The notes beneath the pieces were generated by a model, which was not told the DNA's origin, ran no database searches, and saw only the letters and a program-made list of their open reading frames with translations. Both the position numbers and the translations under genes were made by a program. This document shows positions 6,987-15,283 of a stretch of DNA of 21,743 bases, piece after piece. The stretch spans positions 1-21,743 of the forward strand of contig JBNGDJ010000034.1 of NCBI GenBank assembly GCA_049974825.1. The letters are read 5' to 3'. Position 1 is the first letter of the stretch. The number at the start of each line of letters is the position of its first letter. Source of the DNA: JBKHDT01 sp049974825. Its GTDB lineage: Bacteria > Pseudomonadota > Gammaproteobacteria > Halothiobacillales > Halothiobacillaceae.

Positions 6987-9287
6987 TCACTCGACAAAGC
7001 GTGATGCCGCCCAGTCGGGCGGATCTGGCCTGTATCGCCAGGCCCAGGGATAGCCGTCGCGGCGGCTGCAGACCGTCCGGCCGTCCGGATCAAGTCGCAG
7101 CGCGCCGCACCAAGCCGTATCGTACAACAGCACATCCTGTGCGAGATATCGCTGCATGATCGTGGGGTCCGGATGCCCGAAGCGGTTCAGGTAGCCGTTC
7201 GACATCCAGCCGGTTCGCGGGGCCACCGCTTCAAGCAGGGCCGGATCGGAGGAAGTCTTCGAGCCGTGGTGAGGCACCAGCATCAGGTCCGCGGCAGGCA
7301 GCCCATCCTGCACCAGCAGTCGCTCGGCCAGCCATTCGATGTCTGCCGTCAGCAGCGCCGAACCAGTCGCCCCGGAGACATGGAGTACGCAGCTGCGGTC
7401 ATTGGCCCGTTGGACCCGCTCGGCCTGAAAGGTCTGCAAGCTCACCCCGTCCCAGACCCAGCGCTGCCCATGCCGACAGGGGGCGGCTGCAAAATCGTGC
7501 GATTCGGGCTGCCCCGAAATCACTTTGTCCGGATGCATGGCATCAATCACCGATTGCGCGCCGCCGGCATGATCGTTGTGACGGTGGCTGATGAGCAGGG
7601 TATCAATGCCTGACAAACCGAGTGCGTGCAGGGCCGGCACCACCAGCCGTTCGCCGGCATCGGACTCGCCGCGCCAGGCAGGCCCGGCATCGTAGAGAAG
7701 AGCATGGTGCCGCGTCTGGACTAGCACCGACAGCCCTTGCCCGACATCCAGCGCCACCAGCCGGAAATGCCCGTCCGGCAGCGGTGTCTGGACCGGCCAC
7801 AGCAGCGGCAGGAGCAGCACGCCCCCCAGCCAGCGGGCGGGCCAGCCCCGCGGGGCCAGCAACCAGGCCATCCCGATGATTGCCAGCGCGACGGCCCCGG
7901 CAGTCACACCCACCAGGTGGCCGGACAAAGACCCGCCGGCCAGCCAGTCCAGAAAGAACATCAGCCACTGCATGAGCCACGCCGCGAGGCCGAGCAGCCA
8001 TGAAGCCGCACCTGGCCAGAACAGCGTGGCGACCGTCCCCAGAAGCGTCAGCGGCGTAACCAGCACGCTGACCAGGGGCACGGCCAGCAGGTTGGCGATC
8101 GGCGCCGCCCAGGCGGCCCGTTCGAACAGCAGGGCTGTCAGGGGCAGAAGCCCCACGAACAGAGCCAGCTGCAGGCGAACCAGTCCGTCGATCTTGCCCG
8201 GTTGCCGGTCCCGCCCCACCAGCAGCACCAAAATGACCGCCACGGCTGCAAAGGAAAGCCAGAACCCGGCATCAAGCATCGCCAGCGGGTCCGCGGTAGT
8301 CACAACCACGGCGGCCAGCGCAAGCAGGTCCACCGGTCGCCAGCGGCGGGCCAGCAAAATGCCACTCAGACCGATAGCCAGCATCAGGACGGCCCGCTGC
8401 GTAGGGATGGACAACCCGGCCAGCAGGGCATAGCCGAAACCGGCCAGCAACGCGGCCCAGGCCGACGCCTGCCCCGCCGGAAAGCGCAGGGCCAGAACCG
8501 GCACCCGGCCCCAGCCGAAACGCATCAAGAAAGCCGCCAGCCCCGCGACGATTCCGACGTGCAGCCCGGAAATGGCCAGCAGATGGTTGGTCCCGGTGGC
8601 CAGCAGCGTGTCCCACTGCCCGGAGGTCATTTCGCTGCGATCGCCGATTGCCAGCCCAAGCACCAGGCCGGCAGCCGAATGCCCATTCAGCGCCTCAAGC
8701 ACCCGATCGCGCAAATCGGCCCGCACACAGTGCAAACAAAAGCCCGACGCCGGCGCCAGCAGGCGGTTGCCCTCATCCTCGCGCAGGTAGCCGGTGGCGG
8801 CTACCCGGTGGCGAAAAAGCCAGCGCTCGTAGTCGAAGCCCCCGGGATTGAAGCGCCCGGATGGCGGGCGAAGCCTGACGGTGAGCTGCCAGCGCTCACC
8901 CGGACCCGGCGTCAGATCCCCGTAGCTATTGAGCCGAACCAGCGCCCCGGCCTGCAATGCCTCCTGCTCGATACTGTCCACGCGCAGGACGAATCGCTGA
9001 CCGAATGCCGTGCGTTCCGGCAGGTCGACCACATCGCCAGTCAGCCGCAGATCCTGGCCTGCCGCGGATTCATCAAGATGCTGGTCGATTGCCGGGCCCA
9101 GCGAGGCCAGGCCCCAGGCCAACCCGAGCAGCCCGGCGGCCAGCAAGGGCCGGGCAAGCAGACCGGCCATCAATCCAAGGACCAGCGCAACAATCAGCGG
9201 TACGCCCGCGGCAATCCAGCCGGCAGGCATGACCAGTGCTGCGCCGATTCCTGCAAGCCAGGCCACACTCCATCGCGCCGGCCACAT
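6987..9287 (-). CDS. comEC: ComEC/Rec2 family DNA internalisation channel
   Basis: This 766-residue inner-membrane protein has the three-part ComEC layout. An N-terminal membrane pair and a DUF4131-type soluble domain (about 1-175) come first. The polytopic competence domain (about 205-480) carries the family motif HLLAISGLHVG at 235-245. A C-terminal metallo-beta-lactamase-like domain (about 505-745) has DVGQG, YDAGP, the metal motif SHRHNDHAGG (His568, His570, Asp572, His573) and a later HHGSKTSS. ComEC moves single-stranded DNA across the inner membrane during natural transformation; the C-terminal domain is thought to degrade the non-transported strand. The length is normal and nothing is broken. 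It is divergent from gloB, and no other competence gene is in the window. Start ATG 9287 gives a natural first membrane segment. Confidence 0.95.
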   Translation of the reverse strand: MWPARWSVAWLAGIGAALVMPAGWIAAGVPLIVALVLGLMAGLLARPLLAAGLLGLAWGLASLGPAIDQHLDESAAGQDLRLTGDVVDLPERTAFGQRFVLRVDSIEQEALQAGALVRLNSYGDLTPGPGERWQLTVRLRPPSGRFNPGGFDYERWLFRHRVAATGYLREDEGNRLLAPASGFCLHCVRADLRDRVLEALNGHSAAGLVLGLAIGDRSEMTSGQWDTLLATGTNHLLAISGLHVGIVAGLAAFLMRFGWGRVPVLALRFPAGQASAWAALLAGFGYALLAGLSIPTQRAVLMLAIGLSGILLARRWRPVDLLALAAVVVTTADPLAMLDAGFWLSFAAVAVILVLLVGRDRQPGKIDGLVRLQLALFVGLLPLTALLFERAAWAAPIANLLAVPLVSVLVTPLTLLGTVATLFWPGAASWLLGLAAWLMQWLMFFLDWLAGGSLSGHLVGVTAGAVALAIIGMAWLLAPRGWPARWLGGVLLLPLLWPVQTPLPDGHFRLVALDVGQGLSVLVQTRHHALLYDAGPAWRGESDAGERLVVPALHALGLSGIDTLLISHRHNDHAGGAQSVIDAMHPDKVISGQPESHDFAAAPCRHGQRWVWDGVSLQTFQAERVQRANDRSCVLHVSGATGSALLTADIEWLAERLLVQDGLPAADLMLVPHHGSKTSSDPALLEAVAPRTGWMSNGYLNRFGHPDPTIMQRYLAQDVLLYDTAWCGALRLDPDGRTVCSRRDGYPWAWRYRPDPPDWAASRFVE

Positions 9288-9527
9288 GCTTCAGTGCCTT
9301 CCGATTTTCGCGCTCAAGGCCGGGGGCCCGGCCGCCCAAGGCGCGCAATCAATGCGATCGCAGCACAGGGGGCGGGCATGAACATTCTTCCCCCGCACAT
9401 GCCGACAAGCCCTCGCAAGAGCTGCGGGCAACCTGTTCGGGGGCGGACACACCATGCCCCGCCCACTTTCAACAAGGCGACTTTGCGCGTAAGATCAAGG
9501 GTTAACCATGCATTTTGAAGACTTGCC
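9288..9527. promoter_or_regulatory. Divergent intergenic region comEC / gloB
   Basis: These 240 bases separate the divergent comEC and gloB starts and must hold both promoters. A GC-rich palindrome (9318-9324 with 9327-9333) lies near comEC. The 9475-9520 part is richer in A and T and is the likeliest gloB promoter area. No boxes can be assigned with confidence. Confidence 0.4.
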
Positions 9528-10310
9528 ATGATTGTTCACCGCGTCGATGCCTTCAAGGACAACTACATCTGGCTTGCCAGCGGAGAGGATGGGGCACGCT
9601 GCGCCATCGTGGACCCGGGTGATGCCGAGGCCGTGCTGGCGGCGCTGGATCGGCTGGGCCTGACCCCGACGGCGATTCTGCTGACCCACCATCACGCCGA
9701 TCATAGTCAGGGAATTCCGGCTCTGCTCGAACGCTTCGACATCCCGGTCCATGGCCCGGCCAGGGAAGCCGGCCAGTGGGTCACGGTGCCGCACAAGGAG
9801 GGCGACAGCTTCACGGTCGAGGGTGTAGGGCGCTTCGAGGTGCTGGACACGCCGGGGCACACGCTTGGCCACATCAGCTTTGTCGGCCCGGGTGTGCTGT
9901 TCTGCGGCGACACGCTGTTCACCGCCGGCAGCGGACGCCTGTTCGAGGGCACGGCCGAACAAATGCAGGCTTCGCTTGAGAAGCTGGCCGCCCTGCCCGA
10001 TGACACGCAGGTTTACTGCGGACACGAGTACACCGAAGACAGCCTGCGCTTTGCCGCCCATGCCGAACCGGAGAATGACGCGACCCTTCAGCGCGTGGCG
10101 CAGGTGCGCGCGGCGCGGGCCCGGGGCGAGGCCACCGTCCCGGCGACCATGGCGCTGGAGCGTGCGACCAACCCCTTTCTGCGTGTTCGGGACCCGGCGC
10201 TGCGTGCCGCAGCCGAACGTCATGCTGGTCGCGTGCTGGCCGACGACGCCGATGCGCTGGGCGTGATCCGGCGCTGGAAGGACGATTTTGACGGGCTGGC
10301 ACCGCTATGA
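9528..10310 (+). CDS. gloB: Hydroxyacylglutathione hydrolase (glyoxalase II)
   Basis: Glyoxalase II hydrolyses S-D-lactoylglutathione to D-lactate and glutathione, the second step of methylglyoxal detoxification, in the cytosol. The 260-residue length is typical. The two-metal site is complete: THHHADH at 53-59 (His54, His56, Asp58, His59), His111 in DTPGHTLGH, Asp128 in FCGDTLF and His166 in CGHEYT. The C-terminal substrate-binding domain is present, with the 'NPFLR' stretch and a final W-K-D-x-F pattern near the end. Its last four bases overlap the mltD start (ATGA), so it heads a gloB-mltD-hypE run. The ribosome site before ATG is weak (GAAG). Glyoxalase I is not in the window. Confidence 0.96.
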   Translation: MIVHRVDAFKDNYIWLASGEDGARCAIVDPGDAEAVLAALDRLGLTPTAILLTHHHADHSQGIPALLERFDIPVHGPAREAGQWVTVPHKEGDSFTVEGVGRFEVLDTPGHTLGHISFVGPGVLFCGDTLFTAGSGRLFEGTAEQMQASLEKLAALPDDTQVYCGHEYTEDSLRFAAHAEPENDATLQRVAQVRAARARGEATVPATMALERATNPFLRVRDPALRAAAERHAGRVLADDADALGVIRRWKDDFDGLAPL

Positions 10311-11878
10311 AGTCGGAATGTCGGACAACCGGGATCGGGCGCCTTCTGGCCGTTTCACTGACGGCGCTGCTGATGGCCGGTTGCAGCAGCCTGGGTCAGA
10401 CTCCGATGACCGACGGCGCTTCAAGTGACAGCGAGCGATCCTGGGGCGACGGCGGCCGCATTGACTACGGGCTCGATTCCGGGCGCTGGGAACGCCTGCC
10501 GGCGCTGGACGAACTGGACCCGGACGCGCCGGATGCCCCCAAGGACCTTTGGACCTACGTGACCGCCCGCTTTGCGCTGCCGGTCCCGGAAAACCCGCGC
10601 ATTGATCGCGAGCTGGCCATGTATGCGGCCAACCCCGACTACCTTGAACTGGTCAGTCGCCGCGCCATCCCCTACCTGCGCCTGATCGTCGAGCAGCTTG
10701 AGGACAACGACCTGCCGATGGAGCTGGTGCTGCTGCCGATCGTCGAAAGCGCCTACCGGCCGGAGGCGCTCTCGCGCAGCCAGGCCGCAGGCATCTGGCA
10801 GTTCATTCCCGCCACCGGAACCTACATGGGGCTGGACCAGACGCCCTGGTACGACGGCCGGCGCGACATCGTGGCCTCCACCGACGCGGCCACCCGCTAT
10901 TTCAACCGGCTGCGCGACATGTTCGACGATGACTGGGCGGTCATCATTGCAGCCTACAACGGTGGCGAGGGCACCCTGTCACGGGCCATCGAAGCCAACC
11001 GCCGGGCCGGCAAGCCGACCGACTTCTGGAGCCTGACGCAGATCAGCAACGAAACGAGCAAATACCCGGCCCGTTTCTTCGCCCTGGTGAAGATCTTCTC
11101 GGAGCCGGAACGCTACCAGGTCGCTCTGCCCGAGGCGCCGCTCTACCCGGCCGTGGCCCGGATTGACATCGACCGCCCCCTGCACCTGGGCCGACTCGCG
11201 CAGCTGACCGGTGTGGAAGAGGAAGATCTCTACCGCCTCAATCCCGGTTACAACCGCCAGATCACGGGGCCAAGCCCACGTGGACTGCTGGTACCCCATC
11301 ACAAGGCCTACCGGTTCACCGACGAGGTCTTCGATCAGGCCCACGAATCACCGCAGGGCTGGATGCATTACCAGGTGCGCCGGGGCGACAGCCTGGCGGC
11401 GATCGCCGCGGTATTCGGCAGCAGTGTCTCGGAATTGCGCCGCGTCAACCGCCTTGAGGATGCCGCGCTTCGCGCAGGGGATGACCTGCTGGTGCCCCGA
11501 CGGGGAAGCGGCAGCTCGGTCCCGCGCGGTACGGCCCGAACCTACCAGGTGCAGGCCGGAGATTCCCTCTGGGCGATCGCCCGAAAACACGGAACCGACG
11601 TGGACCGGTTGCTGGCACTCAACGGCATGAGCCGGGGCGATACGCTCCGGGTCGGCCAGGAGCTGGTGGTTGGCATTGAGGCGGCTGCGGCAACTGTCGC
11701 CAGCCGTGACAGGACAGGCTCGACCTACGTGGTTCGGCGTGGCGACACGCTCTGGGGCCTGTCGCGCCGTTTTGCCATCAGCATCGAAGAACTGCGTCGG
11801 CTCAATGCTCTGGATGCTGACGGCGCCCTGAAGCCCGGGCAGGTCCTGCGCGTCGGGCCCGGCGGTCGGGAAGCCTGA
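10307..11878 (+). CDS. mltD: Membrane-bound lytic murein transglycosylase D, three LysM domains
   Basis: MltD is an outer-membrane lipoprotein that cleaves peptidoglycan glycan strands, leaving 1,6-anhydromuramic ends. The 523-residue product has a lipoprotein signal ending LLMAGC, with Cys26 the likely lipidated residue and Ser at +2, which favours the outer membrane. The SLT catalytic domain spans about 115-265, with the probable catalytic Glu147 in PIVESAY followed by the AAGIWQFIPATG motif and the AYNGGEG motif. Three LysM peptidoglycan-binding repeats follow (about 350-395, 410-455 and 470-517), each opening with a Y-x-V-x-x-GD-(S/T)-L pattern. E. coli MltD has two LysM repeats and is shorter. 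Translation is probably coupled to gloB through the ATGA overlap. Methionine at the lipobox -3 position is slightly unusual. Confidence 0.94.
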   Translation: MKSECRTTGIGRLLAVSLTALLMAGCSSLGQTPMTDGASSDSERSWGDGGRIDYGLDSGRWERLPALDELDPDAPDAPKDLWTYVTARFALPVPENPRIDRELAMYAANPDYLELVSRRAIPYLRLIVEQLEDNDLPMELVLLPIVESAYRPEALSRSQAAGIWQFIPATGTYMGLDQTPWYDGRRDIVASTDAATRYFNRLRDMFDDDWAVIIAAYNGGEGTLSRAIEANRRAGKPTDFWSLTQISNETSKYPARFFALVKIFSEPERYQVALPEAPLYPAVARIDIDRPLHLGRLAQLTGVEEEDLYRLNPGYNRQITGPSPRGLLVPHHKAYRFTDEVFDQAHESPQGWMHYQVRRGDSLAAIAAVFGSSVSELRRVNRLEDAALRAGDDLLVPRRGSGSSVPRGTARTYQVQAGDSLWAIARKHGTDVDRLLALNGMSRGDTLRVGQELVVGIEAAAATVASRDRTGSTYVVRRGDTLWGLSRRFAISIEELRRLNALDADGALKPGQVLRVGPGGREA

Positions 11879-11882
11879 GCTC

Positions 11883-12911
11883 ATGGCAGCGCCCGGGGCC
11901 GATCGCCCGGTCACCCTGGCCCATGGCAACGGCGGCCTGCATACCCGCGAGCTCGTGAATGCCGTCTTCGGCCAGGCCCTGGGCCATCTGGCCCCGGACG
12001 CGCGACGGGACGCGGGTCGCCTGCCGCAGACTGACGACGCGCCCCTGCTGATGACCACCGACAGCTTCACCGTGCAGCCGCTGGAATTCCCCGGTGGCGA
12101 CATTGGCAGTCTGGCGGTACACGGCAGTTTCAATGACCTGGCCGTTTCCGGGGCCGAACCGGTCGCCCTGTCCCTGAACGTGCTGGTCGAGGAAGGCTTC
12201 GGGCTTGAACGACTGGGGCGGCTCGCCCGCTCCCTGGCCGGGGCCGCGGGAGATGTCCCGGTCACCTGCGCCGATACCAAGGTCCTGCCTGCCGGGCACG
12301 GCGGCGGACTCTACCTGGCAACCTCCGCGGTTGGCCGACTGGTCCGGGACCCGGCCCTCGCGACACTGGGTATCGAACAGATCCGCCCCGGCGACCGGCT
12401 GGTGGTCAGCGGACCGGTTGGAGATCACGGCACCACGGTGATGCTGGCCCGGGAGGATTTTGGCCTGAGCGCCGATTTGCGGTCGGATGCCGGCAGCGTA
12501 CTGCCTCTGGTCCGCGCCATCCGGGATCTGCCGGGGCTGCGCTTCATGCGGGATCCAACCCGCGGCGGGCTGGCAACCGTCTGTCACGAAATTTCCGAAA
12601 CGACAGGCCTGGGTGTCCGGCTGCAAGCCGACCGGATTCCGCTGCGTGATCCAGTCCGTGCAGTCTGCGAAATGCTGGGGTTCGACCCGCTGTACCTGGC
12701 CTGTGAGGGGCGCGTCGTCGCCGTCGCCGAAGCCGAGACGGCCGACCAGATCGTCGACTGCTGGCGCGGCATCCCCGGTGGAGAACGAGCCGCTTGCGCC
12801 GGTGAAATCTTCCCCGATCCCGGAAATGCCCCGGTCCGGCTTGTGACCGAGCTGGGCGGGGAACGATTGCTGATGGCCCTGCGCGACGACCCCCTGCCAC
12901 GCATCTGCTGA
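11883..12911 (+). CDS. hypE: Hydrogenase maturation protein HypE (isolated copy)
   Basis: HypE dehydrates the carbamoyl group placed by HypF on its C-terminal cysteine, making the thiocyanate that supplies the CN ligands of [NiFe]-hydrogenase. The 342-residue product has the PurM-like two-domain fold: HGNGGLHTREL near the N-terminus, a DDAPLL/TDSFTV segment, GSFNDLAVSGAEP, a GGGLYLATSAVG region, GDHGTTVM and FMRDPTRGGLATV. It ends in PRIC, the conserved tail carrying the modified cysteine, so the active residue is present. It begins four bases after mltD and is probably cotranscribed. No hypA-D, hypF or hydrogenase gene is visible, which is unusual because hyp genes normally cluster. The related SelD and ThiL families lack this tail. 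Confidence 0.92.
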   Translation: MAAPGADRPVTLAHGNGGLHTRELVNAVFGQALGHLAPDARRDAGRLPQTDDAPLLMTTDSFTVQPLEFPGGDIGSLAVHGSFNDLAVSGAEPVALSLNVLVEEGFGLERLGRLARSLAGAAGDVPVTCADTKVLPAGHGGGLYLATSAVGRLVRDPALATLGIEQIRPGDRLVVSGPVGDHGTTVMLAREDFGLSADLRSDAGSVLPLVRAIRDLPGLRFMRDPTRGGLATVCHEISETTGLGVRLQADRIPLRDPVRAVCEMLGFDPLYLACEGRVVAVAEAETADQIVDCWRGIPGGERAACAGEIFPDPGNAPVRLVTELGGERLLMALRDDPLPRIC

Positions 12912-12941
12912 TCGCATGCCGATTGCAGGCACAGCAGAATA

Positions 12942-12971
12942 AAAAACGCCGGGCAAGAGCCCGGCGTTTTT
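12942..12971. terminator. Bidirectional intrinsic terminator between hypE and proX
   Basis: A perfect 13-bp inverted repeat (12942-12954 with 12959-12971) has a GC core, CGCCGGGC/GCCCGGCG, a four-base AAGA loop and A/T flanks. Those flanks supply a T-tract on both strands. It lies between the convergent stops of hypE (12911) and proX (13013) and serves both units. Confidence 0.93.
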
Positions 12972-13012
12972 GGCTTCCGGCCCGCCATCAGGCCGGGAAT
13001 TGCACCGTGGGA

Positions 13013-14014
13013 TCAGTTTGCCGCGTCAAGCGCCACCTCGATCCACCCGTCATAGGTGTCGCGGTTGGCGCGAATCCAGGCATCAACATGCCGGCGGATA
13101 TCGGCATCGCTGTCCTCGCCATCACGCATCCGCAGGTTCTGGGCGCTGATGTCGTTGGTGTCGATCTGCATCACCTCGAACAGCTTGCGCGCCGCCGGGT
13201 TTTCCTCGACGAATTCCTTGTTGGCGACAATGCGCTGATCGTTGACCTGGAAACCGTAGTTCTCGCCACTGGGCAGCGCCGTGTCGACCCCGTCACGCGC
13301 ACCCGGCAGGGACGAATACGGAACCTGGAGAAAGACCGTGTCTTCGCCGGGCACCAGCACACCACTGACCCAGTAGGGCATCCAGGTGTAGTAGAGGATC
13401 GGCTCCCCTTCCTCGTAGCGGGTAATGGTGTCCGCGATAATGGCCGCGTAGGAACCCTGGTTGTGGGTCACCGTGTCACGCAGGCCAAATTCGGTCAGCT
13501 GATGCTCGACAACGGCCTCACAGCCCCAGCCGGGATTGCAGCCCGCCAAATCCGCCTTGCCGTCGCCATTGGCATCAAACAGCTTCGCCAGCTCCGGGTC
13601 GGACAGCTGATCGATCCGGGTGATGTTATATTCCTCGGCGGTCTTGCGATCGATCAGGTACCCCTGAATGGCGCCGGGCGCGTACCGGCCGATCTTGACC
13701 AGCTTGTCGTCGCCGCCGGCATTGTTGTAGAAGTCGATGTGCAGCGGATCCCAGTGTGCCGCGATAAACGTCGCATCCCCGTTGGAAATCGCCATGTGGC
13801 CAGCCGCGTACTCCACTTCCTGGATCGGGTTGGTCTCGTAGCCCAGATCCTCCAGTGCCTTGAGAACCAGCAGGGTCTGGAAGTTCTCTTCGGCCACCGA
13901 GCTCTTGACCGCGGTCACTTCAATCCCCTCGCCGGGCAGGCTGTCGGCAAGCACCGGGCCGGCCACCAGGGTGGTGGTCAGGGCAAGCGGAAGAATGGTC
14001 TTGTGAATGCTCAT
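13013..14014 (-). CDS. proX: Glycine betaine/proline ABC transporter substrate-binding protein (ProX-like)
   Basis: This is the periplasmic binding protein of a compatible-solute importer, most likely for glycine betaine or related quaternary amines. The 333-residue product has a Sec signal peptide with probable cleavage after Ala23 (VLA|DS). The mature part matches the ProX/OpuAC fold. Tryptophans in HWDPL, NPGWGCE and TWMPYW are candidates for the aromatic box that binds the trimethylammonium group. Two cysteines flanking the NPGWG segment could form a disulfide. Start ATG 14014 has a strong AAGGAGAT ribosome site. It is last in proV-proW-proX, 93 bases after proW. The exact substrate cannot be read from sequence. 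Confidence 0.93.
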   Translation of the reverse strand: MSIHKTILPLALTTTLVAGPVLADSLPGEGIEVTAVKSSVAEENFQTLLVLKALEDLGYETNPIQEVEYAAGHMAISNGDATFIAAHWDPLHIDFYNNAGGDDKLVKIGRYAPGAIQGYLIDRKTAEEYNITRIDQLSDPELAKLFDANGDGKADLAGCNPGWGCEAVVEHQLTEFGLRDTVTHNQGSYAAIIADTITRYEEGEPILYYTWMPYWVSGVLVPGEDTVFLQVPYSSLPGARDGVDTALPSGENYGFQVNDQRIVANKEFVEENPAARKLFEVMQIDTNDISAQNLRMRDGEDSDADIRRHVDAWIRANRDTYDGWIEVALDAAN

Positions 14015-14055
14015 GCATTATCTCCTTCGGTTTTTCGTTCGTCGTGCGTCGAACA

Positions 14056-14077
14056 CGTGCCGAAGGCTTACGGCACG
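14056..14077 (-). other. Intercistronic hairpin between proW and proX
   Basis: A perfect 7-bp stem (14056-14062 with 14071-14077) closes an 8-base loop in the 93-base proW-proX gap. There is no T-tract on the minus strand. It could stabilise the 3' end of a processed transcript or partly attenuate, which would tune the binding protein relative to the membrane parts; that role is inference. Confidence 0.45.
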
Positions 14078-14107
14078 CAGGAATCGGGGCAGGACCGCCG
14101 CGATACG

Positions 14108-15283
14108 TCAGTCGAGGTCGTTTCCGCCGGCCAGACGCCGGCGCAGGCGAAGTAGACCGCCGACCGGTCCGGCCTGGTACCAGTGACGGGTAGGCCGGCT
14201 GCGGGCATCCTGCCCGAAAGACTGGGTCAGCCGGTCAAGCAGGATGGCCAGCACCACGATCCCGATGCCGCCCACGGTGGCCAGCCCCATGTCCAGTCGG
14301 CCGATGCCGCGCAGCACCATCTGACCCAGGCCGCCGACCGCGATCATCGAGGCAATGACGACCATGGAGAGGGCCATCATGAGTGTCTGGTTGACACCGG
14401 CCATAATGGTCGGCATGGCCAGCGGCAGCTGTACTTTGTACAAAAGCTGCCTGCGGCTGGCCCCGTAGGCCCGCGCCGCCTCCACCAGGTCGGAAGGCAC
14501 CTGCCGGATGCCGAGGTTGGTCAGGCGGATGACCGGCGCCAGGGCAAAGATGATTGTCACCACCACCCCGGGCACATTGCCGATACCGAACAGCATCACG
14601 ATCGGCACCAGATACACGAAGGCCGGAGTGGTCTGCATGGCATCAAGGATGGGCCGGGCCACCTGCAGCGCCCGGTCGCTGCGGGATAGCCAGACGCCGG
14701 TTGGTATGCCGATCAACAGGCAGAAAACTACCGAGGTCAGCACCAGCGCCAAGGTCACCATCGCCGCCTGCCAGACGCCGATCAAACCCAGCACGACCCA
14801 TGAAATGACCGATCCGATGGCCAGTCGGCGTCCGCCGAACTGCCAGGCAAGCAACATGAATATCAGGATGAACAGCGGGGCAGGCGTGGCCAGCAGCAAG
14901 TCCTGAATGGCCGTCAACGTGGTGTCAACGGGCCAGCGAATCAGCTGAAACACCGGACGCAGATGCTCCACCACCCAGTCCAGGCCCTGGTCCACCCAGC
15001 CGGCAAGTGGAATCACCGCCTCGTCGAAGGGATGAAGCCAGGAAAAGCCGTCAGCCTCCTCGACAGGCGCGCCGGCATCGTCCAGCCAGCTTGAACCAGT
15101 CGCTGGGGCCGCTTCTTCGGTCGATCTGGAAGCCTGCCCCCAGGGATTGGCGGGGGGCGCTTCGGATTGCGTCGGTTCGCTGGCGCTCGCCCAAGGATTG
15201 GACTGGTCCGGCTGGGCCGGTTCGTTGCCGGTTTCCTGCGTCGGGGTCTGGCCGCTGGCAGCAGCCCAGGGGTTGTCACTCAT
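14108..15283 (-). CDS. proW: Glycine betaine/proline ABC transporter permease (ProW-like) with N-terminal NPW repeats
   Basis: This is the inner-membrane permease of the ProVWX importer, 391 residues. The membrane core (about 125-365) has the BPD-type permease fold, including the ATPase-coupling EAA-like loop with EAARAYGASRRQLLYKVQLP. Ahead of it is a long tail of about 75 residues, rich in Pro, Ser, Gln, Glu and Ala. It contains three copies of an NPW-x-x-AS motif (residues 4-10, 29-35 and 46-52), which looks disordered. E. coli ProW also has an extended N-terminus, but I do not recognise these repeats from it. ATG 15283 overlaps the proV stop by 8 bases (ATGAGTGA), so translation is probably coupled. 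The C-terminus ends in a basic, arginine-rich cytosolic tail. Confidence 0.93.
   Translation of the reverse strand: MSDNPWAAASGQTPTQETGNEPAQPDQSNPWASASEPTQSEAPPANPWGQASRSTEEAAPATGSSWLDDAGAPVEEADGFSWLHPFDEAVIPLAGWVDQGLDWVVEHLRPVFQLIRWPVDTTLTAIQDLLLATPAPLFILIFMLLAWQFGGRRLAIGSVISWVVLGLIGVWQAAMVTLALVLTSVVFCLLIGIPTGVWLSRSDRALQVARPILDAMQTTPAFVYLVPIVMLFGIGNVPGVVVTIIFALAPVIRLTNLGIRQVPSDLVEAARAYGASRRQLLYKVQLPLAMPTIMAGVNQTLMMALSMVVIASMIAVGGLGQMVLRGIGRLDMGLATVGGIGIVVLAILLDRLTQSFGQDARSRPTRHWYQAGPVGGLLRLRRRLAGGNDLD

Noticed and set aside
9318..9333. GC-rich palindrome GGCCGGG-GG-CCCGGCC near the comEC start
   Set aside because: The loop is only two bases and there is no T-tract, so it is not a terminator; in such GC-rich DNA it may be chance.
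8202..9518. 438-residue plus-strand open frame opposite comEC
   Set aside because: Gln/Arg/Pro-rich translation typical of a shadow; the comEC frame has all family motifs.
6987..10310. Two metallo-beta-lactamase-fold proteins side by side (ComEC C-terminus and GloB), suggesting a linked system
   Set aside because: Both are ordinary members of separate, well-known families on opposite strands; the shared fold is coincidence.
12923..14155. 410-residue plus-strand frame across the terminator and proX
   Set aside because: It starts inside a bidirectional terminator and runs antisense to a binding protein with a good signal peptide and ribosome site.
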